DNA of 64,000 nt, from contig JASPKZ010001600.1 of assembly GCA_030220185.1 (NCBI GenBank), positions 1,415,001 through 1,479,000 of the forward strand, read 5' to 3'. The position numbers were made by a program, and so were the translations under genes. This document shows positions 12,235 through 24,150 of the stretch, piece by piece (position 1 is the first letter of the stretch; each line of letters starts with the position of its first letter). Origin of the DNA: Diploptera punctata. Taxonomy: Eukaryota; Arthropoda; Insecta; Blattodea; Blaberidae. The notes under the pieces were generated by a model that was given only the letters and a program-made list of their open reading frames with translations, was not told where the DNA came from and searched no databases.

Positions 12235-12312
12235 CTAGTACAACAGCATGGAAGAAATCGTATACATTAATTCATAAACGTTGCCCATCAAGCTGTCACC
12301 TCCAGTCTCACT
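12235..12312 (-). CDS. Candidate IR pore-region exon with an in-frame stop (tentative)
   Basis: About 220 bases downstream of exon E an AAAGCAG acceptor is followed by a frame compatible with exon E. It reads ETGGDSLMGNVYELMYTISS and MLLY, then TAG at 12237-12235, then LPHLI and a possible GT donor whose phase would suit exon G. The segment looks somewhat like an IR pore loop (L.YTIS..L.Q), with the TAG where a Gln codon is common. There is no clear TM1 before it and the acceptor has no good pyrimidine tract. It may be chance or the decayed pore exon. Confidence 0.2.
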   Translation of the reverse strand, partial: SETGGDSLMGNVYELMYTISSMLLY

Positions 12313-12535
12313 GCTTTGAATAATATAAATATTATGTTTTCAAAATGTATAGTACTTTTGTCTGAAAACTCTTACCCGAACTCTGACATCACTGCAACAA
12401 CATTATCCCTTCAGCGAGTTGTTCAGATCAGCATACAACAGTACTCAGTTGTTTAGTTGTAAAACGTATAGGCATTATGGTTCCTTAGTCGACAATATAA
12501 CAATTTATACTGTATTCTGTACAGTAAATACCTAC

Positions 12536-12604
12536 CTTATCGGCAGAAATATCACTGGATTGAGATACATTAGTTTTTGAATTGCCATCGATGGAAATCG
12601 GAAT
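12536..12604 (-). CDS. IR gene exon E: end of S1, pre-TM1 (probable)
   Basis: A 69-base exon lies between a very good acceptor (CTTTTCCTACTCTTCTTGTAG) and a good donor AAG/GTAGGT. Exon D ends with two bases, so this exon is read from its second base and gives FRFPSMAIQKLMYLNPV and IFLPI with no stop. The pattern I.K.P..IQ.L.YLNP resembles the IR segment joining S1 to TM1, where a Trp, Tyr and Pro-Phe usually follow a basic P motif, although it is a few residues short. The exon ends in phase 2. The read in the other open frame (IPISIDG...) fits the family less well and would not join exon D. Confidence 0.6.
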
Positions 12605-15152
12605 CTACAAGAAGAGTAGGAAAAGTTTTGTTTTGATTGTGAAGTGTTACTTACATTGAATAAAGAAGCAGCCATATATTGCAATGAAGGAATATGTAAT
12701 ATTACAATGTTCATTGCAATCTATAATATTAACTTTGAGAAGAAGAAACGAAGTTGTCCACAACAAAAAACAGATGGTATTAACAATTCCTACTGTGCAA
12801 TACCAAGCTGCTGAACTAAATGAGTCGATGTATAACTTCCTCTTTGCATTCAATGATTCTGGTTGCTGAATAAAAACCATCAACCTACAAAAATAAAATA
12901 TATACAATATATTTTCCATTACAATTTTTTAAGCTCACGCAGTTACATGACTTTCAATAGTATATTACGATGTGAGGTTGGAAGTGGTTTTTACAGAAGC
13001 GAGGAAATGTTTAAAAACCGAGCGATAGCGAGGTTTTTAATATCCGAGATTCCGTAAAGCACTTCACAAACGTGCGTTGTACATTATTTTTTGCTCGATG
13101 ATGTTTTCAAAAAACAAACAACAGTAGAATAATAAACATCTTCGTTGGAAATATTGCGTTCATTATAAACAACTGACTGGCGTTAACAGTGCGGGCAATA
13201 TTTATTAGTTGAAATTACAGCAGGCCGTGACACCAATCAGTCATAAAAGGCGACAAGTACGTATTCATTGTTTCAAATAAAGTTCAGTTCATTTAAAATG
13301 CAGTGTATATTAACACTACCTTTTAGATATAATTTTGTATATACCTTTACGTAGTATACATAAAGGGCAGTGGTTTTACTTAACGCACGATGTTTGTAAT
13401 ATGCAATATTACAGTAATGTAGGAAGTTGAACTTTGAAACATGGTCGCCATTGCTGTAAGTACGAAAAAACGCACATCGCGCAAAAATATTTTTAAACGT
13501 CTTTGAAGTGAATGTCTATATAATATAAGTTTCATTACTAAAACTCTAATATGTATCTATATCACTAATTTTATATCTAAAATATATATTTTGATCATAA
13601 TGAATATTTTTCATTATATTAGAGACTAAGACTGTTGAATAAAACAAATGACATTTCTGCCAGACACTTTTACTGTTTAGCATAGCTGCACGTAGTGGTG
13701 AAGGAAAAAATGAAAGTATAATTCTAAAGTAGATTCAGTGTTTCAACTCAATTATTCGGCTCCCGAAGCAGATAAGCGTTTTCACGTCTCAGAAAGGCAG
13801 CTAAGAGATGGCTTCAAAATCGATACTCGGGAATTTTAGGCCGAAAAGCTAGGAGTGATAAAAGGAAAATTTCAAAACCACAGCAGGACACCATATTAGT
13901 GGCAGGGGTTTTGAAGGAATACTTTTGAAACCGCTGCCACTTTGAATGAAATTATTGTTAATTTTCCTGACGATATCCAGACTGCGGGAAATCGTTTAAG
14001 AACCGCCAATTGAGATCTCTACATGCCATTCCTAGATAAGTACGTAAGCAATATATGATACTTTACTATTTATAGTGGAAAATTGTGATCGAAATTTGAA
14101 AAGATAAATATTTTCTGGTGAAATCTCCTTCTCTACTACAAAATAAGAAAAGAAGGGCCCACTTTCGTATACTGTTCTCCTGGAACCCAATTCGATCACT
14201 GTTACCCCGTTCATTTGTTCCCGTGTGTCTGTGTTGTATTCGGGTTAGATTTCTCTCGTCTTTGGTTGACATCCATTTCATTCGTGGGAAATTCAACCAA
14301 CAGAAATGTCAAAGGTTTCTGGAAAGCTATTGTTTTATCTTACAGGAATCCTTCCATTTCATTATCGTGGCTCGAAGTTGGAAGTCCCAGTGATCACACT
14401 TCGGCAACCAACTTTACAGTATTTTTTTTTAATTTGTTTGAGTTGTCACGCCAAATACAGGGTTGGAATTTTGTTACCATGATCCATTTCATCATAATCA
14501 GTATTTCATATTATCATTTTATTTCATATTACCATTAAGTTAAATCAATGAACGATTGATGGAGAAACGCATGAAAAAATTAAGTATTGATAGCAGAATT
14601 TATCTCCAATTTATTTTAAAATTTAATTATGTTTTGAGATCCTTTAAAACGTTATGTATCACATCTGGATCTTTTGATGCGTTTAAATAAGCATTGTAGA
14701 CTGCATGTTCTATGCAAAGAAAAATACTCCTTAAATTGTAAAAATCGAATCTCTGTGCATATTACATTTTAAATCGGCGTAAGAGTCCCCTCGTTTATAT
14801 GATTTTGTAAATTAAAAATACTGTGTCCTTAAGAAATTGAAGTTAACCATTTCTAAATTGGAAATTATAGGATTTTTTTTTTTTTAAATTTTAGAATCAT
14901 TTATTGTTTTAAGCTGATTAATTTTTTAAGTGTTTGCAATACAAACCTTTTACGGGTTATATAATGTACTCAGCATGCATTACAAGAATTATTCTAACTT
15001 GAAAATCTCAAAACAGATTTTTTTACCCATATTGCATCTTTTCGTTTCTATACAAAGTATGGTTTTAGACTTAACCGCTGGTTTCCCTGGCTAGGTCAGA
15101 TACACACACGCTCATACGTACATGCACACACACATTGCTATATGTTAATGTA
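12605..15152. other. Intron between IR exons D and E
   Basis: No gene is seen. Several short ORFs on both strands (for example at 12647-12919 and 14118-14538) lack any recognisable domain. Poly-T and AT-rich stretches are frequent. Confidence 0.5.
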
Positions 15153-15305
15153 CACATAGCGACAAAAAAAATGGGCCGACTCTTGATCTCGAATATTTCA
15201 AGTTCTAACGTGCGATTCACACAAGTAAACTAATAGCACAGTAGAGCAACAATACGTTTCTCTTCTTCCTTCAAGAGCATTTTTCTAACACAACAAGGAA
15301 GAAGA

Positions 15306-15375
15306 AGCTTAGTTCAGTGCTTAGTGGCTTGATTCGTATGCAAGGGGTTACAGGTTCGATTCCCGGTGAGGTAAA
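15306..15375 (+). repeat. tRNA-like SINE fragment
   Basis: GCTTAGTGGCTTGATTCGTA serves as an A-box-like part and GGTTCGATTCCCGG as a B-box. No body shared with the other SINE families was noted. It lies inside the 15.15-16.39 kb element. Confidence 0.5.
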
Positions 15376-16011
15376 GTTTTTTAATTGTTAAAATGCTTCC
15401 TATTTTATTCCGCATGTCCATTCTTAAAGAAAATAAAGTACTAACTATTTGGAAGTATTACTATTTTATTATTATTATTATTATTTATTTATCTAATAAT
15501 AAACAGGTTTGCAGTGTAATAAAACATCTTCCTATGCTCAAAGCTTTTTAAAATTTTTATCTTCTTTTTCTTCGGTGCATTTTGAGTTAATTTTGATCCC
15601 CAGGCATTTACATCATTGGATACATCTCATTATTATTATTATTAATATTATTATTATTATTATTATTATTATCATTGTCAATCATCTATGGGCTGTTATT
15701 ATGCTGGACTTGACATATATAAACCAAATGTTTTAATTGAAGGGCGAAACATTTCCCTCACTAATACGTAATAAGTAAATAAACTCATAAATATATGAAG
15801 CTATATTATATTTTATTAAATAAATTTATAGCAATATTATTAAAATGTAGTACTGCACACACAATTAAATGTATACCGGTAGCTAAATGGCGTTACAGAG
15901 TTTACGAAGGCAGGAATATTACTTAAGATAGTGTAGAGTGAACATAGATTATGTGGCAGGAATTAAATATTGTAGGATGTATTTTGCGAAAATACAAATG
16001 AATAAAACAAA

Positions 16012-16096
16012 TTGTCGGATGATTCGAACCCTGACTTTTACATATGTTTCGTGTCGTTGTAAAGTAGTATAACGATCTACACTACTCGAACGCCGG
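16012..16096 (-). repeat. tRNA-like SINE fragment
   Basis: On the minus strand TAGTGTAGATCGTTATACTA is followed about 35 bases later by GGGTTCGAATCATCC. This is an A-box/B-box pair without a convincing cloverleaf. Confidence 0.45.
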
Positions 16097-16677
16097 ATGC
16101 TAGTCGCCGTGTTTACTATTTGTACTATGAATGAGAGTTGAACTTTATTTAAAATGTCGCAATTTTTGAGTGATATTGCATTTGTCGAACACTTGCAAAT
16201 ATCTAGAAACACGTCTCCTTCACTGTTATTTAATTATTTAAGACGGTTAAAACCAAATAGAGCGTATTTAAAACATTTAACAATGCATTACCTCGTGAAC
16301 CGCAGCTATGGCTTTTCGAGCATGCGCAGTGGGCCATAATAGCAACTCTGCTTTTTGCAGTGACTAATTCTTTTTGTCGCTATGTGTACCTTGTGCAATT
16401 TCGTCATAGGAATATACGTTTGAGAAATTCACTGAACGAAATATTAATCCATTTCTCCTGGTAATTAAAAACTAACATGAAAATATTCATTATCTTCATG
16501 GTAGGCCGTCGACCTGTTTTGCTCTCGGAATTCATCTTCCCATCGTCTTCTAGAACGTTCCACATCTCTGTAGCCTTGAGGCTGGTACAACAGTGCTTGT
16601 GTTGAAAATATTGCCGACTTTATTTCATTTCAGGATTTACTGAATAAAATATTCAACTTATATGATTTTATACTTAC

Positions 16678-16854
16678 TTCTCATCGACAAGAGGTGGTAG
16701 AAAGTCAACAACTTGATATCTTTGTGTAGTCATGGAAAATCCGGCCGTGCCCACATCTGTTATTCCATCTTTCACCATTCCCACCATTCCGCTCCAAGTA
16801 CCATCAAATTTCAAAGAACCAAAAGTTCCATCCGGAGCTAAACTGAAATCCGTG
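16678..16854 (-). CDS. IR gene exon D: S1 ligand-binding domain
   Basis: The exon runs from acceptor TTTGCTCTTCAG (exon from 16854) to donor AA/GTAAGT (16678). It codes 58 complete residues, phase 2 at both ends. It reads TDFSLAPDGTFGSL, then FDGTWSGMVGMV, DGITDVGTAGFSMTTQRYQ and VVDFLPP. This is the classic S1 signature of iGluR/IR proteins: a G.W.GM/MV.L block, D.G.A.FS.T..R and VVDF. The Arg of QRYQVVDF lies six residues before the Phe, the same spacing as the glutamate-binding arginine of iGluRs, so that position appears retained; whether it binds an amino acid is not known. This is the most diagnostic exon of the gene. Confidence 0.95.
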
Positions 16855-17619
16855 CTGAAGAGCAAATATTTATTATCGTATAATACAGAAAAAACTAAAC
16901 AAAATTTCAAACAAGTTTTTATTAGAATTAAATAGGTAGTTACATACAATGCTGTACTTATGAACAGAAGATTCTCTAATTATATAATTACAGATTTTTT
17001 TATCGAAACAATTTTAATGCCTGTGTCGGAGAAGTAGAAGAACAATAATATGAATGGATTTTAAATGATTTAAGCTTCTATTAAGTATAAATGAATGCAT
17101 TGCTCTATTGTGCCAAAAACTTCTCGGGGCGAGTGCAAAAATATAGATTAATTTAAGATATTACATAATGATTTTAAACTTTTACAGGCAATATATTTGC
17201 ACATTTCATGCATCAAAATTAATTTCAATAGCTGTTAAGTGTTGGTGCAGCAGGAAATGTTATTAAGTCAAAAGGTTATAACTGTTAATTTACCTTGCTT
17301 CATGCAGGCCAAACTATAATTTTACTGCAATACGTGCCTACGTAGACAAAGATAAACACAATAATAATAATAAATTTGATTTCAAGAAAAAGAAAGTCGC
17401 CGGATGGTCAACTTAAATATTGCTCTATGAAACCATTTTATTTCCGTTATTAAATCAAACATATTAATGTTTTAAAGTTATTCCTTGGTCTTTAACTTCT
17501 ATACATTTGTAAGTTTGCACTAATAAAATCATACACGGTATCATTTAAATCTATTGTTACTTTTCTTATCTTACATATTTTAAAATTATTTATTTTTCAG
17601 TAAATTAAACATAGATTCC

Positions 17620-18150
17620 ATTCTGGAAATGCATACTATTATGCATTACAGCGACTGTTGTCGTCCCAAAATTAAACTAAAAATATATATTCTCCCAGTT
17701 GTGTTACATGAATGAAAAACATGGACCCTTACTTTAAGGGAGGAGTAAAGATTACGGGTATTTGCGAATAAAGTTTTTAAGAAAATGTTTGGATCGAATA
17801 GAGATGAACAGACAGACGAATGGAATAGATTAAATAACACTGTACTACATGACCTTAATGGGAAACCAAATATAATAAGAACAGTTAAGTCTCGTAGATT
17901 GCGATGGGCAGGAAATATGGCACTAAAGGGGAATGAAAGAAGGACACGGAAACTCCTTAAGTAAAACCAGAAAGAAATCACCCAATAGTAGGCCTATAAT
18001 GAGATGTGGGTAAAATATTAACATGATTTGAGGGAAGTAAATTATACAGGGGATGATTGTAAAACAGCAGCTCAGGATAGGGGTGTATGGAGAGGTATGT
18101 ACACGAAACTATGAACCTATGGGTTCGATAGTGCCAATGAGTTAGCTAGT
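17620..18150 (+). mobile_element. RTE-like LINE, old diverged fragment
   Basis: Homologous to the 3' third of the RTE-like copies: GGAAATGCATACTATTATGC at the left, the CGTAGATTGCGATGGGCAGG block, and the end GGTTCGATAGTGCCAATGAG. Many substitutions and indels break the frame. It has no clean tail. Confidence 0.85.
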
Positions 18151-18799
18151 TGTTTTTATGTAACATGAAATCAATTACGTACGTTTATACTTGGATATAA
18201 TTAATATATTCTATGTAAATTTTATTACTTTCATGAGCTATATCAGTGCTTCAGAACTTAAGGTTCCATTGAAATGAAGAAGAGGCTCTGCGAAGAATGC
18301 CAGTTTAAAATTACATACTCTGTGTTTCTAAAAAGTTTATAAATTTTATCTCACTCTGTATATTCCATACATTTATCCGAAGTCTGTAGTTCAGAGAGAA
18401 ACGTTGCAAATAAAGTTACCTGGTCACAAATGCATAGGAGCAATTTTCTAAATCCGTTTCAAAGGCCGAATAAGGATTTTTATGTCTTTCTTGCCGCCAA
18501 TTTAGGTATATGTCAACAATAAAAATAAATATACAATATGATGAAAAGTGTAGGGATACGATCAAACTATTAGCTCCACATCGGATTGGGTGAAGACAGC
18601 ATTTGTTTATTGTTCACTATTATAAATAATCTGCATGGTTATACTTGTAGAGTTTAGTGTCTTTCAACTTTCCGTGATCATAGATGCCCACCCAAGCAAT
18701 ATGCTTAGTGAAGATATTTCTCGCCTACTGAAGGAGTTAAAATCAACATTTTAAGTGTTACAAAGTGGAAGTATGATGGTACTACCATAAGTAAATAAC

Positions 18800-20096
18800 T
18801 ATGTCGCATATCATGTCAGAAAGTGATTGTCGATATTTGACGGTATCTAAAAGTCGTTGGTTGCCATCTGTTCAAGCACATAAGAATTCAACCGTGATAC
18901 TGGCAGTGAAGTCAGGACCTTGACTCTACGTCATGAGTTGGGGAATTGAGCTATAATGGTCGATCTGGTGCACACATGACGAATATTTCCCCTATGAATA
19001 ATAAGCGTTATCTTGCCCGCTGTAAAGAGAGCAGTGAACCATTGAAAGTATGTTATTTTTAGCGACACATATCACAATATATTGTTGCAATCTGATGGAA
19101 GGACTTGGATGTGGCGAATGGCAGGGAAACTAGATCTCCCAGGCTGATATTTTGCCAATAATGAAACTTGGAGAATATGGCATTACAATTTCTCTTCCAC
19201 GGCCTTGGTATTATAAAACTGAATGACAAATATCAATGGTTATGTAGAAAATAAACCGATAGAACAAGTAGTAAGATATAACTTCCTAGGTTGCGAAATA
19301 TCATACACAGCAGAAAGAGATATAAATAACAAAATAAATAAGTTTAACTATATAACAGGTACACTTGAAAAATCAAGCCAGGAAATAATCTATAATGAAA
19401 TTATACAAGATAATGACAGTGCCTATTATTACTTATGGATCCGAAACATGGACAGTGACATCACAACAATCTGCCAGGATACAAGCTGCTAAAATGAGAT
19501 TCCTCAGACCAGTAGCAGGATATCAAATAACAGATAAAAAACATAATACAGAAATAAGACAACAACTAAACATAGAAGAATTAAACTCAAGAATAGAGAA
19601 ATACAGAACAAACTGGAAAGAACACTTGGCAAGGATGACTGAGAATAGAATACCAAAAGCACCACGAGGAAAAAGAAGCTCGGGAAGACCAAGGAAAAGA
19701 TGGAAAGAACAGCAATTTGGAGCCGAAACAGGCTAGTAAATAAGCCTAAACCGTGAAGAAGAAGGAGAAGAAGGTTATGTAGAGGTTATTTTTTTACCGG
19801 CTATTGTAGATGATTACTTTTGTTTGTACCTGAATGATAATGATCCATGCCCTAATGCAAGATATCTAGAGAGGTGGTATGGCGATGATAACGTTTATAA
19901 AATGGGCTAGAAGACCCAGAATTCCGACCTTAATCCAATCGAAAACATTTGAGATGAATTAGAACGTAGACTTTGTTCTAGACCCCAAAACGCTTTCTGT
20001 TACCATCTCTTTGCAGCTCTGCTAGAGGAATGGATTACCATTCCTGCACAAACGTTTAAACGTTTACTGGATCATTTTCGTACTAGGTTATGTTAG
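18800..20096 (+). mobile_element. Tc1-like DNA transposon remnant, split by a LINE
   Basis: Degenerate transposase pieces are readable: LQSDGRTWMWR near 19090, NGYVEVIFLPAIVDDYF spanning the 19.2/19.8 kb insertion site, DNDPCPNARYLERWYGDD, and SDLNPIENI followed by DELERRL up to a stop near 20096. The last block is the hallmark C-terminal DLNPIEN..W..L of Tc1 DDE transposases. In-frame stops show it is inactive. The left boundary is approximate and no terminal repeats were identified. Confidence 0.8.
19249..19772 (+). mobile_element. Second LINE lineage, 5'-truncated, inserted in the Tc1-like element
   Basis: Frames give RYNFLGCEISYTAERDINNK, then ITYGSETWTVT, NWKEHLARMTENR and GRPRKRWKEQQFGAE, the C-terminal part of a reverse-transcriptase element distinct from the RTE-like family. 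The 11-base GGTTATGTAGA occurs on both sides (19238-19248 and 19773-19783). Removing the insert and one duplicate restores the Tc1-like frame, so the boundaries are precise. The 3' end is a GAAGAAGGAGAAG repeat. Confidence 0.9.
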
Positions 20097-20812
20097 ACAT
20101 AAAGCACTTCTTACTAGGGTTCAGTATCCGAATGTATTAGGGGATAAGGGTAACTTAAGTTCTTGGCGGATGCTTTTGATCATAGATAATGTTATGGTAT
20201 TGGGACATGGAATTTTAATTTTTTTTATTCCTTGTGTTGTGTTAAATTTTTTCGTCTTGTGGTTAATTTATAGTGTCGTTCAATATTCTTTTTCTCCAAG
20301 CAAGTATAGGATGTATGGATGGTTGGAAACGGTTTCGGCAAAGAGATGAAATAGTGAAGAGGTGACAACTTCAACATGCAGTAAAAAATACTTGAAGTAT
20401 CACGAATTTTTCTAGATTTTGGATTTATGATGTTCTTCAAAAATGTAAATAACAAAAAAAAAGTAATTTCTTCTGAAGTGTTGTAATGCTAATTGATGGA
20501 ACCTTCAAAATTCAGTCATTTAGAAACTGTGCATTGTAACGGCATTAAAAGAACTACCAGAATATTGTAACGATAAACTTTTAAAACTTAAAAAAAATAT
20601 AAAACTAGAGGAAACTATGTTTATGTTCGAAAATTTAAAATACTTTATTAGCATCTTACTAGATCACTTTCATGATTGCAACAAATGGACAACCACACAC
20701 GGTATTAGAATAGTTCATTCTTCTTGCAATTATACATGTAACAATTAGCATATTTGGTGAGAAACACGCTAAATATATATCTTCTGTGCCCTTATCTAAT
20801 AATATAGTGAGT

Positions 20813-21287
20813 AAATAAATAATAGTTTTAAAAAAAACTAAAAGAATACGCTTTATTAGAAAACTAAAAAATGAAAAATAATTTTAATTTCCAATACGCT
20901 TGGGATAAAATAAAGTGGTCAACAAAAAAATCATCTCCAACACATATAGAATAAAATTAGAGTTATCAACAAAAAGAAAATAATTTTACCATCAAAAGCG
21001 TGGGGTGCTCTATATCAATTAATATATTTGATAATAAACAGATATTAGTTAAAGTAAGCTCTCTAAGAAGAAAATGTGAAAATCATAAAAAGCACCCCAC
21101 GCTTTTGATGGTAAAATTATTTTCTTTTTGTTGATAATTCTAATTTTATTCTATATGTGTTGGAGATGATTTTTTTGTTGACCACTTTATTTTATCCCAA
21201 GCGTATTGGAAATTAAAATTATTTTTCATTTTTTAGTTTTCTAATAAAGCGTGTTCTTTTAGTTTTTTAAAACTATTATTTATTTTT
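20813..21287. repeat. Large palindrome: 197-bp arms, 81-bp loop
   Basis: The arms (20813-21009 and 21091-21287) are almost identical in inverted orientation, for example CCATCAAAAGCGTGGGGTGC against GCACCCCACGCTTTTGATGG. The near-identity points to a young foldback or miniature inverted-repeat element. No coding sequence lies in the loop. Confidence 0.92.
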
Positions 21288-21395
21288 TATTTTTTAGTTT
21301 TAATGTTTTACAGAATAAGATAAAAATGTAAATATCTTTAAATTCGATACTATTGTAGTATGAGTTAAAAGTAATACTCTTCTATTAAAAAAACC

Positions 21396-21476
21396 CTCCC
21401 AGCCGGATTTGAACCAGCGACGCATGGATTACTGAAATTATATACCACTAAGAGTTCACTGCTCTACCAACTGAGC
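21396..21476 (-). repeat. tRNA-like sequence followed by T-run
   Basis: The minus strand reads AGCTCAGTTGGTAGAGCAGT (perfect A-box) and GCTGGTTCAAATCCGGC (T-arm with paired stem), then GGGAGGGTTTTTTT, a possible pol III terminator. The acceptor halves TTGTAAG and TGGGAGG do not pair, so it is a tRNA-derived pseudogene or SINE head. Confidence 0.6.
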
Positions 21477-21479
21477 TCT

Positions 21480-23223
21480 TACAACGATTGACTAAAAACT
21501 CGACAAGTCTGCAACCTATTATACCAGTTTCCATTTTTTTTATTTTCTGATGATTATGGCCAGGATTTTAGAAAATAAATACGAAATTATTGTATTGTCA
21601 CAAGTATATAAAGTTTCAAGTCGATCCAATGATTTTAAGTGGGTGAAAATCGCGTTGAAAGATTCCGTTACATAGATAGATAGATAGATACAGGTCAAGC
21701 TAATATAAAGCGTGTAAAAAGGCTTATTGATGAAGTGGCGGAACATGTAAAGTGTCTGTAAATTGAACTTATGAAATCTAGTTAATATTTAGGATTGAAA
21801 TTTAATTATGGTGTCGATATAATGAGTAACGCTTTATATGCTCTTGTTTGTTAGATATCATGCATGATGATACGTGTTTACAAAACTTACAAAACCCTTT
21901 AAATAAAGACTTAAATTATGCTATTAAATAATTAATTAATTAATATATATATATATATATATATATATTCACTTATTTATGTAATTATAGTAAATATATT
22001 TGTTATTAATCCGTATTTAATTGTGCCATTGCGTACAGATGACGTCATTGCTTTTCAGAAAAAAAACATGAAGTGCTACTTAGTCCTATTCAGTCAATGG
22101 CACCTTATGAAAAATCTACTTTCTGTAGCATGTGTGAAGCACTTGCCACGCGTGGCATGCCACTTACTATGAAATGTGTTCAACAAATGTGTAAAAATAA
22201 TAAACTACCTAAATTGCTCCCCTACACATTTTCACATAATGACTTCACTCTGAAAAGAAATGGGCAGTAATCACAAAATGTGTTGCTTCATAGCTAAGTG
22301 CGCTGGTTGTCTCGTGATAAGAGGTTTGACCCGATTGCTCATTTTATTTAGAACGTGAGGCTATTTTTAGAATCTAAGTCTGAATTGAAATACTTCTTGA
22401 CGATCTTTACCTAACTTTCTAATATTACATCCCTAACTGACATATTACTTTCTACTTTCTCTTAAATCCACTAAATTTACGGTTTTAGGATTTTGATTTT
22501 TTTAGAATTTTCCGTTCGAGACAAAACTGAGGCGATCATAAAGAAATTAAATTTATGTTTGCACCATGTTGCAAATCATAAATTAGATTTATTTTCTACC
22601 ACAAACATTTATTTGAAACGAATTTTAACAATTTCCCGCAGTTCTTCTAAAACTATGAAAGAACATCTCAATTCAGTTACGTCGAACATGAGGGAAAATA
22701 TTTAGGGTCTTCTCATGGAAATGTTATTAGGATGTTTTTTTGACAGAAATTGATATTTTCTTTGTATGTGAAGGACAATTTCTTGTGATTCAAGCATGAA
22801 TATACTGTTTACATCAATGGAACTAATTGATGTTCAGCTCTTGTGTTCACGAAGATAAGTTACAGAAAGTGCCTTGATTTTGATTCAGATTTACCACTAA
22901 ATCATTAGGGGAATCTCTAGAAATTGATTGGTTGAATATAGGTCTAACCATTGGATTGGCTGCTTCAAGTAATTAACTTATTTTCCATTGTTTTTTCTGA
23001 AAATAATATGTGCCATAAATATTGTTTTTAGGAAACAGGTTAACATATTAATTTGATATTGCAATATTATTATTATAGAAAAAATAATAGTCGAAGTTCA
23101 AATAATGAGAGTCTGCCAATCCATAATAAGTATTTCCAATGGCAGTCATACTTAGAGTATAAAAGGCGTATTCCGTTAATATTGAATTAATCAAACTTAT
23201 GTTCAATTTTTCTTACCGTTAAA
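21480..23223. other. Intron sequence without recognised genes
   Basis: Contains an (AT)n run at about 21935-21967 and a tRNA-like patch at about 22290-22340 (AGCTAAGTGCGCTGGTTGT, AGGTTTGACCCGATT). A 65-residue ORF at 22073-22270 has no domain I recognise. Confidence 0.45.
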
Positions 23224-23487
23224 GGTAACGTAATGAAATAATGTTAAGTGATTACGGGCTATGTGGCCTTGGTCCATTACTGGTGTTTCTTCGAGACGTT
23301 TCTCCCCCAAGTGGGGAGGGCAACTTCAGTGGTGAGTACTTCACAGTCGAGCCTCAGACCAGGAAACAACACCTAGAAGTATTCACCATTGAAGTTGCTC
23401 TCCGCAGTTGAGGGTGAAACGTCTGGTAGGAACACCAGTAATGGACCACGGCCACATAGCCCGGAATCACTCAACATTATGATTACC
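23224..23487. repeat. Palindrome with about 117-bp arms and hammerhead-like motifs
   Basis: The left arm 23224-23341 and right arm 23372-23487 are inverted copies at roughly 85 per cent, for example GGGCTATGTGGCCTTGGTCC against GGACCACGGCCACATAGCCC. Each arm holds TGAAGTTGC, a G/C-rich stem-loop and GAAACGTCT in order, on opposite strands. Confidence 0.85.
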
Positions 23488-23778
23488 GGCCATAAAAACC
23501 TAGATTCAAATGTAATGAAGTGTTTACAGTGTATACATTAATGTTTCTTTCAATATACTGATCAGTTTTGATGAAGCTACTCTAATTATACAGCAGGATA
23601 TATAAATAATAATCTTACTCTGGAATAGAAGTATCTCCATGAATATATACACATTGTTCTAGAATAAGAGTATCTTTATGGAAGTAGATCATCTAATTAA
23701 GGTGTAAATTTATGCACTATACAAATTTCATTACATTATATTATGCACTGTACAAATTTCATTACATCATATTAAACG

Positions 23779-24150
23779 GTAGTTGGCCTCTGGTTCCGAG
23801 GGTTGCAGGTTCAAATCCGGTCGCGGTGGATAGATTTTTTAGGATGGAAATATCCAAGGAGCATGTCCTCCAGGAGGGATTTTAAGCGTTGGGTTTCGAG
23901 TCTGAAGATTTTCAGACTCGTAAAAGATACTTAAGTCTGGACAAACAGGCCTCTAAGCAAAATTTACCGACCGATCTCAAACATCACAGTAATAGCTTAG
24001 TTGCCTGCTAGATGTCTCATTGAGTCGGTGTGTTGACCGCATACCACTCGTGCCATCTTTGGACAAGTAAGGTAACTAAAAATGAACTTTGTCTTTAAAC
24101 TCCTGATAAAGGAGAGGCAATAGCTCAACAATGGGCTACGCAATCAATCA
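23779..24150 (+). mobile_element. SINE family B copy, 5'-truncated
   Basis: Begins within the tRNA part (GGTTCCGAGGGTTGCAGG, B-box GGTTCAAATCCGG) and carries the whole body, including GAGTCTGAAGATTTTCAGAC, GCCTCTAAGCAAAATTTACC and AATGGGCTACGCAATC. Confidence 0.88.

Larger units (their letters stand above)
15153..16386. mobile_element. DNA transposon with 16-bp terminal inverted repeats and TA flanks
   Basis: CACATAGCGACAAAAA at 15153-15168 is perfectly inverted as TTTTTGTCGCTATGTG at 16371-16386, and a TA lies directly outside each end. That is the arrangement of the Tc1/mariner/pogo superfamily. The 1.23 kb interior has no transposase frame, but contains an (ATT)n microsatellite (15630-15674) and two tRNA-like segments, so this is a non-autonomous or gutted copy. 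Confidence 0.75.

Noticed and set aside
17294..17340. Possible splice-flanked exon on the minus strand
   Set aside because: All three frames contain stops and there is no IR similarity.
18418..18490. Exon-like minus-strand segment with donor AG/GTAAC (NPYSAFETDLENC)
   Set aside because: Open and followed by a GT donor, but it does not resemble an IR. The required S1 exon was found at 26327-26430 with a better fit.
22073..22270. 65-codon ORF with several Cys residues
   Set aside because: No known zinc-finger spacing and no supporting context.
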